Source: Maribacter huludaoensis (GTDB lineage Bacteria; Bacteroidota; Bacteroidia; Flavobacteriales; Flavobacteriaceae). From it: 64,000 bases of DNA. Below the pieces are notes generated by a model. It saw only the letters and a list, made by a program, of their open reading frames with translations. It was not told the DNA's origin and made no database searches. The translations under genes were made by a program, and so were the position numbers. Within the stretch, counting starts at the first letter, position 1; each line of letters opens with the position of its first letter. Below are positions 19,600-28,703 of the stretch, piece after piece. The stretch is taken from assembly GCF_029350945.1 (NCBI RefSeq), contig NZ_JARKMS010000003.1:310001-374000 (forward strand), in the 5' to 3' direction.

Positions 19600-20373
19600 T
19601 TATAATTCCCTAATTTTCACATTTCTAAACCAAGACTCAAAATACCAATTCTGAAATGCAATTTTGCCCTTACTAGTTTTTCCGAAATCTGGTGCATCTT
19701 TAAATTTGGAGTTGGCAACTTTATTTTTCCAAGCTATGGAGTTTAAATCTTCTTCGGCTGTAAGTACACCATTAAGATAAAATTGAATTTTTCCGTCTTG
19801 TTGGATTATTCGTGAAGTATTCCATTCCCCTACCGGATTGGCTTCAACAGTATTTAATTGAGGTGACAATCCCCATATGGTACCAGGTCTTTTTAAAGGG
19901 GTTTTGGTATCCATATGTTCTGGTTCTAAAAGTTGATATTCTACACCAGTGTTGTAAGTTGCCTTATATTTGGGAGTTTCTTGGACATTGATAAATATGC
20001 CACCATTACCTCTAAGTGCCATTTGCCAATCGAATTGCAGCTCATAATTTTCATAGTCCTTATCGGTAACTAAATCTCCAAATATTTTACTTTCGTCAGT
20101 AGCATTACAAAATATCATTCCGTCCTTTACTTCCCAAGCCGAGAATTGTGTGGAATCCGGGTTGTTAAAAAGATGCCATCCTTTTAATGACTCGCCATTA
20201 AAAAGTAAGCTCCAACCCTGCTCTTTTTCTATATCCAGTAATTTGTTGTGAACTTTATTTTTTGCGGCTATTTCCTTAGAACGCGAAATCTCAAAAGCTT
20301 TTTTTTTGTCGGTATTACAAGAAGCAGTGATTACTACAGTTAGTACTGAAAAACATATAAAAACTTTGGTCAT
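19600..20373 (-). CDS. DUF1080 (3-keto-disaccharide hydrolase) lipoprotein
   Basis: The 257-residue protein has a lipoprotein signal (VLTVVITASCN) and a concanavalin-like fold of the DUF1080 family. Diagnostic blocks are GWSLLFNGESLKGWHLFNN, ENYELQFDWQMALRGNGGIF, GTIWGLSP and NWYFESWFRNVKIREL. Members hydrolyse 3-keto-glucosides in the periplasm or bind carbohydrate. The specific sugar is unknown. It stands alone on the minus strand. Confidence 0.88.
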   Translation of the reverse strand: MTKVFICFSVLTVVITASCNTDKKKAFEISRSKEIAAKNKVHNKLLDIEKEQGWSLLFNGESLKGWHLFNNPDSTQFSAWEVKDGMIFCNATDESKIFGDLVTDKDYENYELQFDWQMALRGNGGIFINVQETPKYKATYNTGVEYQLLEPEHMDTKTPLKRPGTIWGLSPQLNTVEANPVGEWNTSRIIQQDGKIQFYLNGVLTAEEDLNSIAWKNKVANSKFKDAPDFGKTSKGKIAFQNWYFESWFRNVKIREL

Positions 20374-20546
20374 TGGTTATTTGTTGGAAGTGTAATTAGT
20401 AATACAACAAGTTGAATATAGGACTAAATTACTAATTTAGAATTAATGATAGATAATCTGTAATTCTACAGGTAAAGTATTATTTAAATGAATAGAAATT
20501 AGCCCGTTTAGCAATACTATTTTTAGTTATTTCTACCTGTTCTTTA

Positions 20547-20948
20547 TTATTTAATTACACAACAATTATCAGTAGCACATTTACAGTGATTTCTATTATA
20601 TAAATGCAGGATGATTAAAGCAATGGCCGGTATGTAGATAACAAATTCCGGTATAGAAAAGAGTTCTATTTTTTCATTGATTACTATAGCTGTTAACACT
20701 GTATAAGTACTCCAAAGCATTGGTTTTATCCATTTTAGTGTTGTATTTTTTGTTGACCAAAATATGGCAAGAAATGAAATAGCCAAGAACACGTAATCTA
20801 AAGATTTCCACCACACAGGCGGACCACTGTAAAAGGTTGCTGCACTAGCTTGGACAAGAAATAGAAACGGAGTGGCAATACAATGAACAAGACATAAGGA
20901 ACTGGCAAAAGTTCCTAAAATGTCAGATTTTTGTTTAATTAATAGCAT
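20547..20948 (-). CDS. MerC domain membrane protein
   Basis: A 133-residue protein with four hydrophobic segments and the MerC signature SSLCLVHCIATPFLF near residue 20, where two Cys in the first helix could bind metal. The C-terminus is Cys-rich (CKCATDNCC). MerC proteins carry Hg2+ in mer operons. Bacteroidetes versions sit beside Fur-like regulators and metal uptake genes and probably act in zinc or another metal. Its promoter is shared with the divergent Fur-like gene. Confidence 0.85.
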   Translation of the reverse strand: MLLIKQKSDILGTFASSLCLVHCIATPFLFLVQASAATFYSGPPVWWKSLDYVFLAISFLAIFWSTKNTTLKWIKPMLWSTYTVLTAIVINEKIELFSIPEFVIYIPAIALIILHLYNRNHCKCATDNCCVIK

Positions 20949-20965
20949 TGAGGTTATTGTTAATA

Positions 20966-20976
20966 CAACTAAGTTG
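20966..20976. promoter_or_regulatory. operator 1: CAACT-A-AGTTG palindrome
   Basis: A perfect 5+1+5 inverted repeat immediately downstream of the merC -7 box (20977-20984), around the expected merC transcription start. It shares the CAAC/GTTG half-site with operator 2, consistent with one repressor binding both. Confidence 0.6.
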
Positions 20977-21006
20977 CAAATGTAATTATAATATTTGTTA
21001 ATGCAA
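20977..21006 (-). promoter_or_regulatory. promoter of the merC-domain gene
   Basis: On the minus strand there is a -33 TTG (21004-21006), exactly 19 bases of spacer, then TACATTTG (20977-20984), an exact Bacteroidetes -7 box. The -33 lies inside operator 2 and the start point lies at operator 1. Confidence 0.65.
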
Positions 21007-21025
21007 CAAAGTTGCGTTATATTTG
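20994..21025 (+). promoter_or_regulatory. promoter of the fur-like gene
   Basis: TTTG (20994-20997), a 20-base spacer and TATATTTG (21018-21025) form a consensus promoter. The ATG follows at 21030, so the transcript would be nearly leaderless. Operator 2 overlaps the spacer and the first bases of the -7 box. Confidence 0.65.
20999..21019. promoter_or_regulatory. operator 2: GCAAC-N3-GTTGC palindrome
   Basis: The core GCAAC-AAA-GTTGC is a perfect inverted repeat, extended by TAA/TTA outer arms with one T/G mismatch. It covers both the -33 of the leftward merC promoter and the spacer/-7 edge of the rightward fur-like promoter, so one bound repressor could block both. Geometry suits a Fur-superfamily box. 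Confidence 0.65.
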
Positions 21026-21029
21026 TTTT

Positions 21030-21410
21030 ATGGGAGTAATTAGAAAAACAAAGGCTGTTGAGGTATTACTTAATGAGTTTAGCACAGGCTCAGTGGCCAT
21101 TTCTGCAAAAGCTTTGATAGAGCAATTGGGAGAAATGTTTAATAAAACCACTATTTACCGTGTGTTGGATAAGTTGGAAGATGATGGAGTTCTACACTCC
21201 TTTTTAGGGAAAGATGGATTAAAATGGTATGCAAAATGCAATGGCTGTACCTCTAAAGAACATAAAGATGTTCATCCACATTTTCAATGTTTACAGTGTG
21301 GTAAGGTAGATTGTTTGCCCGTACATGTATCACTTCCCGAAATTCCAAACAGAAAAATAGAGATATCACAATTATTGATACAAGGTAAGTGCGAAGCATG
21401 TTTTGTTTAA
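21030..21410 (+). CDS. Fur family transcriptional repressor (Zur-like)
   Basis: The 126-residue Fur-superfamily protein has an N-terminal winged helix (NKTTIYRVLDKLEDDGVLHS) and a C-terminal metal domain with HKDVHPHFQCLQCGK and a second Cys pair GKCEAC, forming the structural zinc site. The ATG at 21030 is preferred over a TTG at 21012, which lies in the operator. It is probably Zur-like, repressing itself, merC and perhaps the downstream transporter genes. The metal is inferred. Confidence 0.88.
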   Translation: MGVIRKTKAVEVLLNEFSTGSVAISAKALIEQLGEMFNKTTIYRVLDKLEDDGVLHSFLGKDGLKWYAKCNGCTSKEHKDVHPHFQCLQCGKVDCLPVHVSLPEIPNRKIEISQLLIQGKCEACFV

Positions 21411-21549
21411 ATGCATGAAAGTATTCTAAGTAAACGTGGGCATATTCATTTTACAAACGTGCCATACTTCTCATAGTATCCAATTCAGATGCATTTTTAA
21501 GGTGTATTGGTAAAAACAATTATTTTATTATTTATTTTTGAAGCTTCCC

Positions 21550-21852
21550 ATGAAGAACGCTAAGCATCTTATAGCCTTGTTTTATGTTACCTTGATATTG
21601 TTATTCAAGGTTGCAGGTCTTCATTCGCTTACTCACCATACAGATGATACAGATATTCAACATTGTGAAGTCTGTCATATTACTACAGCCGTTAATTTTA
21701 CGCCCTTAGTAGAGGTTGAAACTTCAGCCATACCAAAAGTGGTTTTCTATGTAGTGCCGGCTAAAGTCAGTACCGTAACCCCTGTTGAAGCCAACAATGA
21801 TAGGTTTCTATCTAGTTATCTCTTTACTAGACCACCTCCACAATCGGTATAA
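21550..21852 (+). CDS. small membrane-anchored His/Cys motif protein
   Basis: The 100-residue protein begins with a signal or anchor helix (NAKHLIALFYVTLILLFKVA), followed at once by a metal-ligand-rich stretch, HSLTHHTDDTDIQHCEVCHI. The remaining approximately 50 residues are bland and beta-like and end with RPPPQSV. It resembles DUF2946-type peptides found beside metal receptors but is not a confident match. I chose the ATG at 21550 over a TTG at 21538. It sits between the repressor and the ABC/TonB genes, suggesting a periplasmic metal-binding role. Confidence 0.65.
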   Translation: MKNAKHLIALFYVTLILLFKVAGLHSLTHHTDDTDIQHCEVCHITTAVNFTPLVEVETSAIPKVVFYVVPAKVSTVTPVEANNDRFLSSYLFTRPPPQSV

Positions 21853-22091
21853 TCCATTTGTAATTTTGCTTGTTTCATTTTTGAGATAAGTATTCGGTTT
21901 TCAATCATTTACTAGTTTTTATAACCTCTTATTCCAAGGAGGTTGCAGTGATTGTAACTGATTTATTATATACGGATTCCATACAGATTCTAGCTATTTC
22001 TACTAGAACTTAAATACTTGAACGCTCTGTTTATCATTGCGCAGCACGGTATTTACATCATATACATTCAATTTTAATACATAACATTTAT

Positions 22092-22781
22092 ATGCTTAAA
22101 GCAGTAAACATAACCAAGTCCTACAGCGGGAAAATGGCTTTAAAAGACGTTTCTTTTGAAGTATCAAAAGGTGAAATATTTTGTCTTCTAGGGCAAAATG
22201 GAGCGGGTAAAACCACAACCATCAATATCTTTTTGGGGTTTATAAAAAAAGATGGTGGACAAGCCTTTGTTGGCAATAAAGAAGTAGGTGTCCATGATAC
22301 CAATACGCTTACTGCTTACATTCCAGAAACCGTTCAGCTATACGGTAATATGAGCGGTATAGAAAACCTTAATTTCTTTAGTCGTTTGGCAGGTTTTTCC
22401 TATTCCACGCCAGAATTGGAAGATTTTCTGAGCAAAACAGGTTTGCAGAAAGATGCACAGCACAAAAGACTTTCCTCCTATTCTAAAGGAATGAGACAGA
22501 AAGTAGGTATAGCGGTTGCCCTTGCCAAAAATGCTGAAGTCATTTTTATGGATGAGCCTACTTCTGGTCTTGATCCCAAAGCCACAGCAGAATTTACCAA
22601 AATCTGTAAGGAATTGGCAGCTATGGGCAAGGTAATATTTATGGCTACACATGATATTTTTAATGCTGTAGAATTGGGTACTACGATCGGAATAATGAAA
22701 GAGGGTGTTTTAGCGCAAAAAATGAAAGCTAGCGAAATAAACGCCAATGAACTTAATCAACTTTATTTAGAAACTATTTAA
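22092..22781 (+). CDS. ABC transporter ATP-binding protein
   Basis: A 229-residue ABC ATPase with Walker A GQNGAGKTTT, signature SSYSKGMRQKVGIAVAL, Walker B VIFMDEPTSGLD and switch His in MATHD. It is of the ABC-2 (NosF/CcmA-like) type. It is followed after 4 bp by a TonB-dependent receptor and then by two ABC-2 permeases that would complete the transporter. Confidence 0.93.
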   Translation: MLKAVNITKSYSGKMALKDVSFEVSKGEIFCLLGQNGAGKTTTINIFLGFIKKDGGQAFVGNKEVGVHDTNTLTAYIPETVQLYGNMSGIENLNFFSRLAGFSYSTPELEDFLSKTGLQKDAQHKRLSSYSKGMRQKVGIAVALAKNAEVIFMDEPTSGLDPKATAEFTKICKELAAMGKVIFMATHDIFNAVELGTTIGIMKEGVLAQKMKASEINANELNQLYLETI

Positions 22782-22785
22782 TATA

Positions 22786-25284
22786 ATGAGACACTATATA
22801 ACAACCATCCTACTAATGCTTATGTGCCATGCTGCATTGGCTCAAATGAACATTAACGGAAAAATTACCGATAATAACGCATCACCTATTTTTGGTGCTA
22901 CCATTTCATATGTACTTGAAAACACGACCAAAAAAGGAGGAACGGTTACCGCAGAAGATGGTAATTTTAGTTTTGAGCTTTCTACAACCGGTAATTATCA
23001 AATTACGGTAAGCTACATAGGTATGAAAACCCTTAGCTTTCAAAAATCATTCAATCAAATGACCGATTATGATTTGGGCACAATTAACCTTCAAGAAAAT
23101 ATAGAGCAATTACAGTCCGTTGAAGTCATAGGTAGAGCAAGAACGGATTACAATAGTGATTATTCTTTTTCGGCAACAAAAGTAGCCATTGCCAATAAAG
23201 AATTGCCACAAGCCATAACTTCGGTTACCAAAGAGTTAATTGCGGACCGATTAGCTTTTCAAGTTCCAGATGCCGTAAAAACGGTTAGTAACGTATCGGT
23301 TACGGGCTTGTACAATCATTATAATATTCGAGGGATTACGCAGGCAGATGATGGGCAGGTATTGAACGGTATGCGTACCCGTCAATATTACTTTCTACAG
23401 CCTATTACTTCTCACTTAGAACGTGTTGAAGTTATAAAAGGTCCGTCTTCGGTTACTTTTTCTAGCGCAGATCCAGGGGGTACCGTAAACATGGTAACCA
23501 AAAAACCATTGACAGAAAAGCGTAGTGAGGTTTCTTTGACAACAGGTAGCTTTGGAACGTTAAGAGCCACGGCAGATTTTACAGGTCCGTTGAACGAATC
23601 TAAAACCCTTCTATATCGTTTTAATGCCGCAATTCAAGAAGCAGATTCGTTTAGAGATGTGGTAAACAACAATGCCATTTTGCTCTCGCCTTCTTTAAGT
23701 TATATACCGAACGAAACAACTTCGTTGAATGTTGAAATGATCTATAGTGATGCGGTAGGTAATTTAGACAGAGGGCAGCCGATCTTTGGGGCTATCAATG
23801 GTAATTATGATATCAATAGTACGCCAATTACAATGAACGTGGGTGCATCTACCGATCACTACAAGAACAAAGAGTTCATATTCATGGCGAACTTCAGTAA
23901 AAAGTTATCTGACAATTTAGGTTTCAATGCGCAGTTTATGAAGCAAACTTGGGATGAGGATCTAGCTGAGCATAGAGTGGATGGAACTGCCGTAGATATT
24001 GATGGAAATGTTATTCCTACCCTAGCAAGAATGCGATATGATGAAAGACAGCAATACTGGGAGACCGATAATTTTAGCACCTATTTTACGTATGACATTA
24101 AAACAGATAGGATTACCAATAAAATATTGGTTGGTTACGATGGTACACGTTGGGAAAGAAAGATTGGAGCAGGATTCTTAAGAGCCAGAAGGTATTTAAC
24201 GGTTGATGGCGGTCAAGCAAACTACGACCCTGCTAATCCTGGTAATTATCAGCAAATGGTGGTAGATGGTGTAACCATGCCTGTACCTGCTGTGCCTCAT
24301 TTTAACTTTGCAGACCCCTTTAACGGTGCTAGAAATACAAATGCTTATAATTTGGCAGAATTAAGTATTCCTGCAAACTTGAATACTTCAAATGGTTTCT
24401 ATATTCAAAATCAGTTTAAAGTCGGCAAATTTTCAGCTTTAGTGAATTTAAGATATGAACGGTTTACTGATATTTTTGATTATGAAGGTGATGAGCAAGA
24501 GTTTACAAATGACGCCATTGTACCTAGGTTTGGTCTAACCTATGAAGTTTCTAATACCGTAAGTGCATATGCTACCTATTTAGAAGGTTTTCAACCGCAT
24601 ACAAACACCGTATCGTTATCACCAACTGCTGAAGGTTTCTTTTGGTCCACTTCACCAAGCAGATTTGACCCACTGGAAAGTAGTTTAACGGAATTTGGGG
24701 CTAAAGGAGAGTTCTTGAACGGAAAAATATTTGCCAACCTAGCCATATTCAATATTACCCAAAAGAACATTTTATTAGGGGATACCTATGATTTGGACAA
24801 TCTGACGACTAGAGGTGAGCAAAGAAGTAGAGGGTTTGAAATGGATGTATCCGGTTATATAGCATCAAATTTTCAACTTACCGCTTCTTATGGGTATGCA
24901 GATGCCGAGATTGTAGAAGATGCCATAGAGGAATTTATTGGCGAGCCAATTGGTGGGGCCCCTAAGCATAATGCAACTATTTGGGGTAGATATGATTTTA
25001 CGAACAACACTTTAAAAGGTATTGGAGTTGGCTTGGGCGCCCAATTTATGGATGAGCGCTTTACATGGTATAATCCAACATACGACACGGATAGATTGCT
25101 GTTACCATCTTATACCGTATTTGATGCAGCGGTATATTACAAGCCTAACAACACAAGTATGCAATTAACGCTAAAAATCAATAATTTATTTGATGAAACC
25201 TATTGGTTGGGTGGGCTAAACCCCTCAAGATTAGGACCTGGTGCACCAAGAAATATATTATTGAACGCCACTTATAAATTTTAA
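22786..25284 (+). CDS. TonB-dependent receptor (siderophore/metallophore type)
   Basis: The 832-residue outer-membrane receptor has a signal peptide (ITTILLMLMCHAALAQ), a carboxypeptidase-regulatory-like N-terminal domain (about 22-105), a plug domain with GLYNHYNIRGITQADDG and RVEVIKGPSSVTFSSADPGG, then a 22-strand-type barrel. The last strand ends in Phe (NILLNATYKF). Plug features match siderophore receptors. Its position inside an ABC cassette downstream of a Fur-like gene suggests uptake of a chelated metal. The ligand is unknown. Confidence 0.93.
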   Translation: MRHYITTILLMLMCHAALAQMNINGKITDNNASPIFGATISYVLENTTKKGGTVTAEDGNFSFELSTTGNYQITVSYIGMKTLSFQKSFNQMTDYDLGTINLQENIEQLQSVEVIGRARTDYNSDYSFSATKVAIANKELPQAITSVTKELIADRLAFQVPDAVKTVSNVSVTGLYNHYNIRGITQADDGQVLNGMRTRQYYFLQPITSHLERVEVIKGPSSVTFSSADPGGTVNMVTKKPLTEKRSEVSLTTGSFGTLRATADFTGPLNESKTLLYRFNAAIQEADSFRDVVNNNAILLSPSLSYIPNETTSLNVEMIYSDAVGNLDRGQPIFGAINGNYDINSTPITMNVGASTDHYKNKEFIFMANFSKKLSDNLGFNAQFMKQTWDEDLAEHRVDGTAVDIDGNVIPTLARMRYDERQQYWETDNFSTYFTYDIKTDRITNKILVGYDGTRWERKIGAGFLRARRYLTVDGGQANYDPANPGNYQQMVVDGVTMPVPAVPHFNFADPFNGARNTNAYNLAELSIPANLNTSNGFYIQNQFKVGKFSALVNLRYERFTDIFDYEGDEQEFTNDAIVPRFGLTYEVSNTVSAYATYLEGFQPHTNTVSLSPTAEGFFWSTSPSRFDPLESSLTEFGAKGEFLNGKIFANLAIFNITQKNILLGDTYDLDNLTTRGEQRSRGFEMDVSGYIASNFQLTASYGYADAEIVEDAIEEFIGEPIGGAPKHNATIWGRYDFTNNTLKGIGVGLGAQFMDERFTWYNPTYDTDRLLLPSYTVFDAAVYYKPNNTSMQLTLKINNLFDETYWLGGLNPSRLGPGAPRNILLNATYKF

Positions 25285-25286
25285 GT

Positions 25287-26726
25287 ATGCGAAAGAATGT
25301 AATTGTATTATTGGCCCGGCAACTATGGCAAGATGCCTTTAGGTCTAAGGTCATGTTAGTAGCATCAACGCTAATGCTGTTCTTGTTGCTTTTTTCTGCT
25401 TATACCGGGTGGGAGAATTATCATGACCAGAATTTTACGAGAGATGAAATTCAAGAGGAAGTCCAAGAAAGTTGGGAAAATAATCCAGATAAACACCCGC
25501 ATAGAATGGCCCATTACGGGTCGTTCGCTTTGCGGTTAAAACATGTGTTAAGTGTTTTTGATCTAGGTATGGAAAACTTTGTAGGTAACGCCGTTTTTCT
25601 AGAGGCGCATAAACAGAATACCGTAAACTTTTCAGAAGCTAGTATGTCTACCGGGTTGTTGCGTTTTGGGGAAGTGAGTATGGCTATGCTGTTAAAAGTA
25701 ATAGTCCCTTTATTAATTTTCTATTTAGGATTTGCCACCATAGCAAGGGAACGGGAAAACGGAACATTGAAACTTTTGATAGGTCAAGGTATAACACGTA
25801 AAGAAATAGTTTTCGGAAAATGGCTTGGTTTGTGGAGTCTTTCCTTGTTGTTTCTGGGCGCTATATTTTTGGTACTGTTGTTGTTTGTACTAGTGGAATC
25901 TCATGATACCATGCACTCAGATAGCATATTTAGATATCTGGTACTACTATGTGCTTATTTAATGTTCTTTGGAATTTTAAGTGCCATTACTATTTTGATT
26001 TCAGCCTTTAGTGCATCGGCAAAAGGTGCCTTGGTAAAATTGTTGGGTATTTGGTTATTGTTCGTAGTTATTGTTCCAAAATCATTACAGGCAGTTGGTT
26101 TTTACCTATACCCTACCCCTTCTAAAATTGAAATGGAAACTGCGGTGGAACATGATCTGGCCCAGATAGGAGATAGTCATGATCCTAATGACCCACACTT
26201 TAAAGCATTGAAAGATTCTGTATTACGTGTACATAACGTAGAAAAGGTTGAAGACCTTCCTTTTAATTATGGTGGTTTTGTGATGTCTAAAGGAGAAGCT
26301 ATGAGCACTAAAGTGTATTTAAAGCATCAAGAAAATTTGTACAAAGTGTATAATAAGCAGAATAATGTAGAACGTATGTCTGCATTCATCAATCCATATA
26401 CCGCGATCAAGAATTTGTCTATGGCATTCTCAGGAACCGATTTTCAATCTTTTCTACACTTTAAGGACAAAGCGGAAACATATCGTTTTACCCTCGCCCA
26501 AGAAATGAATCAGCTGCAAATGGATTTAATTCCGAACAAGGGAAAAGCCGGTCCTAATACCATTTCAAGTAATTATTGGAAAGAATTTCCGCCCTTTGAA
26601 TATCATTTCTTAAGCATTGCGGATGTATTTAAAAATGAAGTCATTTCATTGCTAGCTTTAATGTTATGGGGAGTATTATCCGTTTTTGCATTGTTAAGAT
26701 TGTCAACAAACCTAAAAGCCATATAG
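25287..26726 (+). CDS. ABC-2 type permease with DUF3526-like periplasmic domain
   Basis: The 479-residue membrane protein has a first helix at about 20-37, a large extracytoplasmic loop containing the His-rich NPDKHPHRMAHYGSF, then helices near 130-270 with the ABC-2 coupling sequence TIARERENGTLKLLIGQGIT. A second soluble loop (about 280-455) precedes the final helix. It starts 2 bp after the receptor stop. With its partner it would form the ATPase-driven complex. Confidence 0.85.
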   Translation: MRKNVIVLLARQLWQDAFRSKVMLVASTLMLFLLLFSAYTGWENYHDQNFTRDEIQEEVQESWENNPDKHPHRMAHYGSFALRLKHVLSVFDLGMENFVGNAVFLEAHKQNTVNFSEASMSTGLLRFGEVSMAMLLKVIVPLLIFYLGFATIARERENGTLKLLIGQGITRKEIVFGKWLGLWSLSLLFLGAIFLVLLLFVLVESHDTMHSDSIFRYLVLLCAYLMFFGILSAITILISAFSASAKGALVKLLGIWLLFVVIVPKSLQAVGFYLYPTPSKIEMETAVEHDLAQIGDSHDPNDPHFKALKDSVLRVHNVEKVEDLPFNYGGFVMSKGEAMSTKVYLKHQENLYKVYNKQNNVERMSAFINPYTAIKNLSMAFSGTDFQSFLHFKDKAETYRFTLAQEMNQLQMDLIPNKGKAGPNTISSNYWKEFPPFEYHFLSIADVFKNEVISLLALMLWGVLSVFALLRLSTNLKAI

Positions 26727-28067
26727 ATGTATAGATTATTATTTAAATCATTTTTTAGGACAAGAATATTTATGGTTAGCCTGGCTTTATTGTTGACCGT
26801 TGGTGTTATAGGTATTTTAATTGGGAAGCAATATTTAGTTAAACAAGAAAAAACCATTGCCGCCGCTCAAGTTTTTCAGGAAGAAAGCATTAAAAAGAAC
26901 ATTCAGTATCATAGTGAGGACTTAGGGCTGCTTTTGTATTATTTGAGGTTTACCTTAATTAAGAAACCCGAAAATATTAGTGCTATTTCCATTGGGCAGA
27001 GTGATGTCAATCCGTTGTTACAAGCGGTAACCATTCGCGCTTTAGAGGGGCAAAAATACGATACCGATTTTGAGAATCCTTCATTGCTCATTTCTGGCAA
27101 TTTAGACCTAGGTTTTGTTATTATATATCTCTTTCCTTTGATATTGATAGCCATGACCTTTAATTTATACTCAGAAGAAAAGGAATTGGGTACATGGCGC
27201 ATATTGGCGGCACAAACATCGGGGAAAGCACAATTTTTATTTAAAAAACTTCTGGTTAGAATAGTGTTTGTATTTGCTGTGCTGATATTCTTAATGATTC
27301 TGGCAAGTACTATTTTACAAATTCCGATGAATGCCAATTTTTGGGCAATTTTTCTTCTAAGTGTATTGTATATTTTGTTTTGGAGTGCATTGTGTTTTTG
27401 GATGGTTACTTTTTTAAAGAATTCCAGTTTTAATGCTTTGGCGCTAATTTCGATCTGGGTGGTATTAACTATTTTATTTCCTGCCTTAGTGAACAATTAT
27501 GTGATAAACACCTATCAAGTACCAGAAGCGTTAGATGCCATGGTAGAGCAAAGAGATGGGTATCATGAGAAATGGGATATGAAAAAAGATATTACCATGA
27601 ACGGTTTTATAGGCTCATATCCACAATTTATAAAATATGAAGTTCCTGAAGATGAATTTAGTTGGATCTGGTATTACGGCATGCAACATATGGGAGATAT
27701 GGCAGCCAAGGAAACTAGCCAAGAAATGACGGATAAGATAATGCTTAGAAATAAGGTAAGTGAACAAATTGCGCTATTGGTGCCTACCATGCATGCACAG
27801 TTAAGCTTTAATAAACTTGCAGGTACGGATATGGTGAGCCATTTGTCGTTTTTAGAGGCGCTGACCAATTTTCATAAAAATTTACGTGAAGGTTTTTATA
27901 CCAAGATATTTGATCATAAATCTGCAGATGGAGTAGATTGGCAAAATTACAAAGCTAAATTTTACGAATTAGATTATGGCTTTAGCTGGCTAAAGCTTCT
28001 ACTGCCCTATTTATTAACGTCAATAATTATTGGGGTCTTAACAAGTATAAACTTAAGAAGATTATAA
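26727..28067 (+). CDS. ABC-2 type permease, DUF3526 family
   Basis: A 446-residue permease with the same plan as its upstream neighbour: a first helix (FMVSLALLLTVGVIGILIG), an extracytoplasmic loop, a helix cluster with EEKELGTWRILAAQT, a second loop and a last helix. ATG directly follows the upstream TAG. The pair probably acts as a heterodimer with the ATPase at 22092. A strong terminator follows at 28073. Confidence 0.85.
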   Translation: MYRLLFKSFFRTRIFMVSLALLLTVGVIGILIGKQYLVKQEKTIAAAQVFQEESIKKNIQYHSEDLGLLLYYLRFTLIKKPENISAISIGQSDVNPLLQAVTIRALEGQKYDTDFENPSLLISGNLDLGFVIIYLFPLILIAMTFNLYSEEKELGTWRILAAQTSGKAQFLFKKLLVRIVFVFAVLIFLMILASTILQIPMNANFWAIFLLSVLYILFWSALCFWMVTFLKNSSFNALALISIWVVLTILFPALVNNYVINTYQVPEALDAMVEQRDGYHEKWDMKKDITMNGFIGSYPQFIKYEVPEDEFSWIWYYGMQHMGDMAAKETSQEMTDKIMLRNKVSEQIALLVPTMHAQLSFNKLAGTDMVSHLSFLEALTNFHKNLREGFYTKIFDHKSADGVDWQNYKAKFYELDYGFSWLKLLLPYLLTSIIIGVLTSINLRRL

Positions 28068-28072
28068 AGAGC

Positions 28073-28103
28073 AAAAAGGCTGGAAGAAATTCTGGCTTTT
28101 TTT
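28073..28103 (+). terminator. intrinsic terminator of the metal-transport operon
   Basis: A 13-bp stem with G-U pairs (AAAAAGGCTGGAA pairing with TTCTGGCTTTTTT) is closed by a GAAA tetraloop and ends in a run of seven T. It starts 6 bp past the last permease stop. Confidence 0.8.
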
Positions 28104-28328
28104 ATAACATAAAGCTTTGTCATTAGATATTTTACACATAATATTTTTATTTTATGTACAAGGTAATGTTTTATGTTTAGAAGCTATTACATTGTAATGA
28201 CACTAAATAAGCGGCATTTTAGGTGTAATAATTACATATAAAGATACTTTTACGCCTTTAAACAGAATTAATTTTTCATTCTAAGTCAATGGGGTACTTT
28301 TCGTCTTTCAAACCTCAAACTCAAATTA

Positions 28329-28703
28329 ATGAAACTCGAATTAGTAATTGTTGATGATTCACCTCTTTGGTTGTCATTGGCAGAAAAGCTCGCTAAAACC
28401 CACCCAATGGTCGGTAAGGTTACGACCTTTGAAGATTCTTATGACGCTTGGGTGCATATACAGATCAACAAGCCTCAGTTTGTTATTTCAGACATAGAAA
28501 TGCCTGGCATGAACGGGCTCTCATTTTTAGAAATGTTCAGTTATCGGTTACCTTTTATTTCAACCTCTACAAAACAAGAATTTGAAGAAGTTGCAAGAGA
28601 ATTAGGCTGCATAGATTTTATAACCAAACCCTTTTCTAAGACAGACATACATCATTCTATAGATTCTGTTTATTATCACATGTATGGTAAAAAGGTTGGG
28701 TAG
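28329..28703 (+). CDS. stand-alone response-regulator receiver protein
   Basis: The 124-residue receiver domain has acidic residues D9/D10, phosphoacceptor D55 in VISDIEMPGMNGL, hydroxyls at S78/T79 and K100 in FITKPF. There is no output domain. No histidine kinase is adjacent, so it probably serves a distant kinase or acts by protein contact. Confidence 0.88.
   Translation: MKLELVIVDDSPLWLSLAEKLAKTHPMVGKVTTFEDSYDAWVHIQINKPQFVISDIEMPGMNGLSFLEMFSYRLPFISTSTKQEFEEVARELGCIDFITKPFSKTDIHHSIDSVYYHMYGKKVG

Noticed and set aside
21853-22091. Possible cobalamin or other riboswitch before the ABC ATPase gene
   Set aside because: There is an AACCTC/GAGGTT hairpin, but the conserved B12-box and other riboswitch cores are not present.
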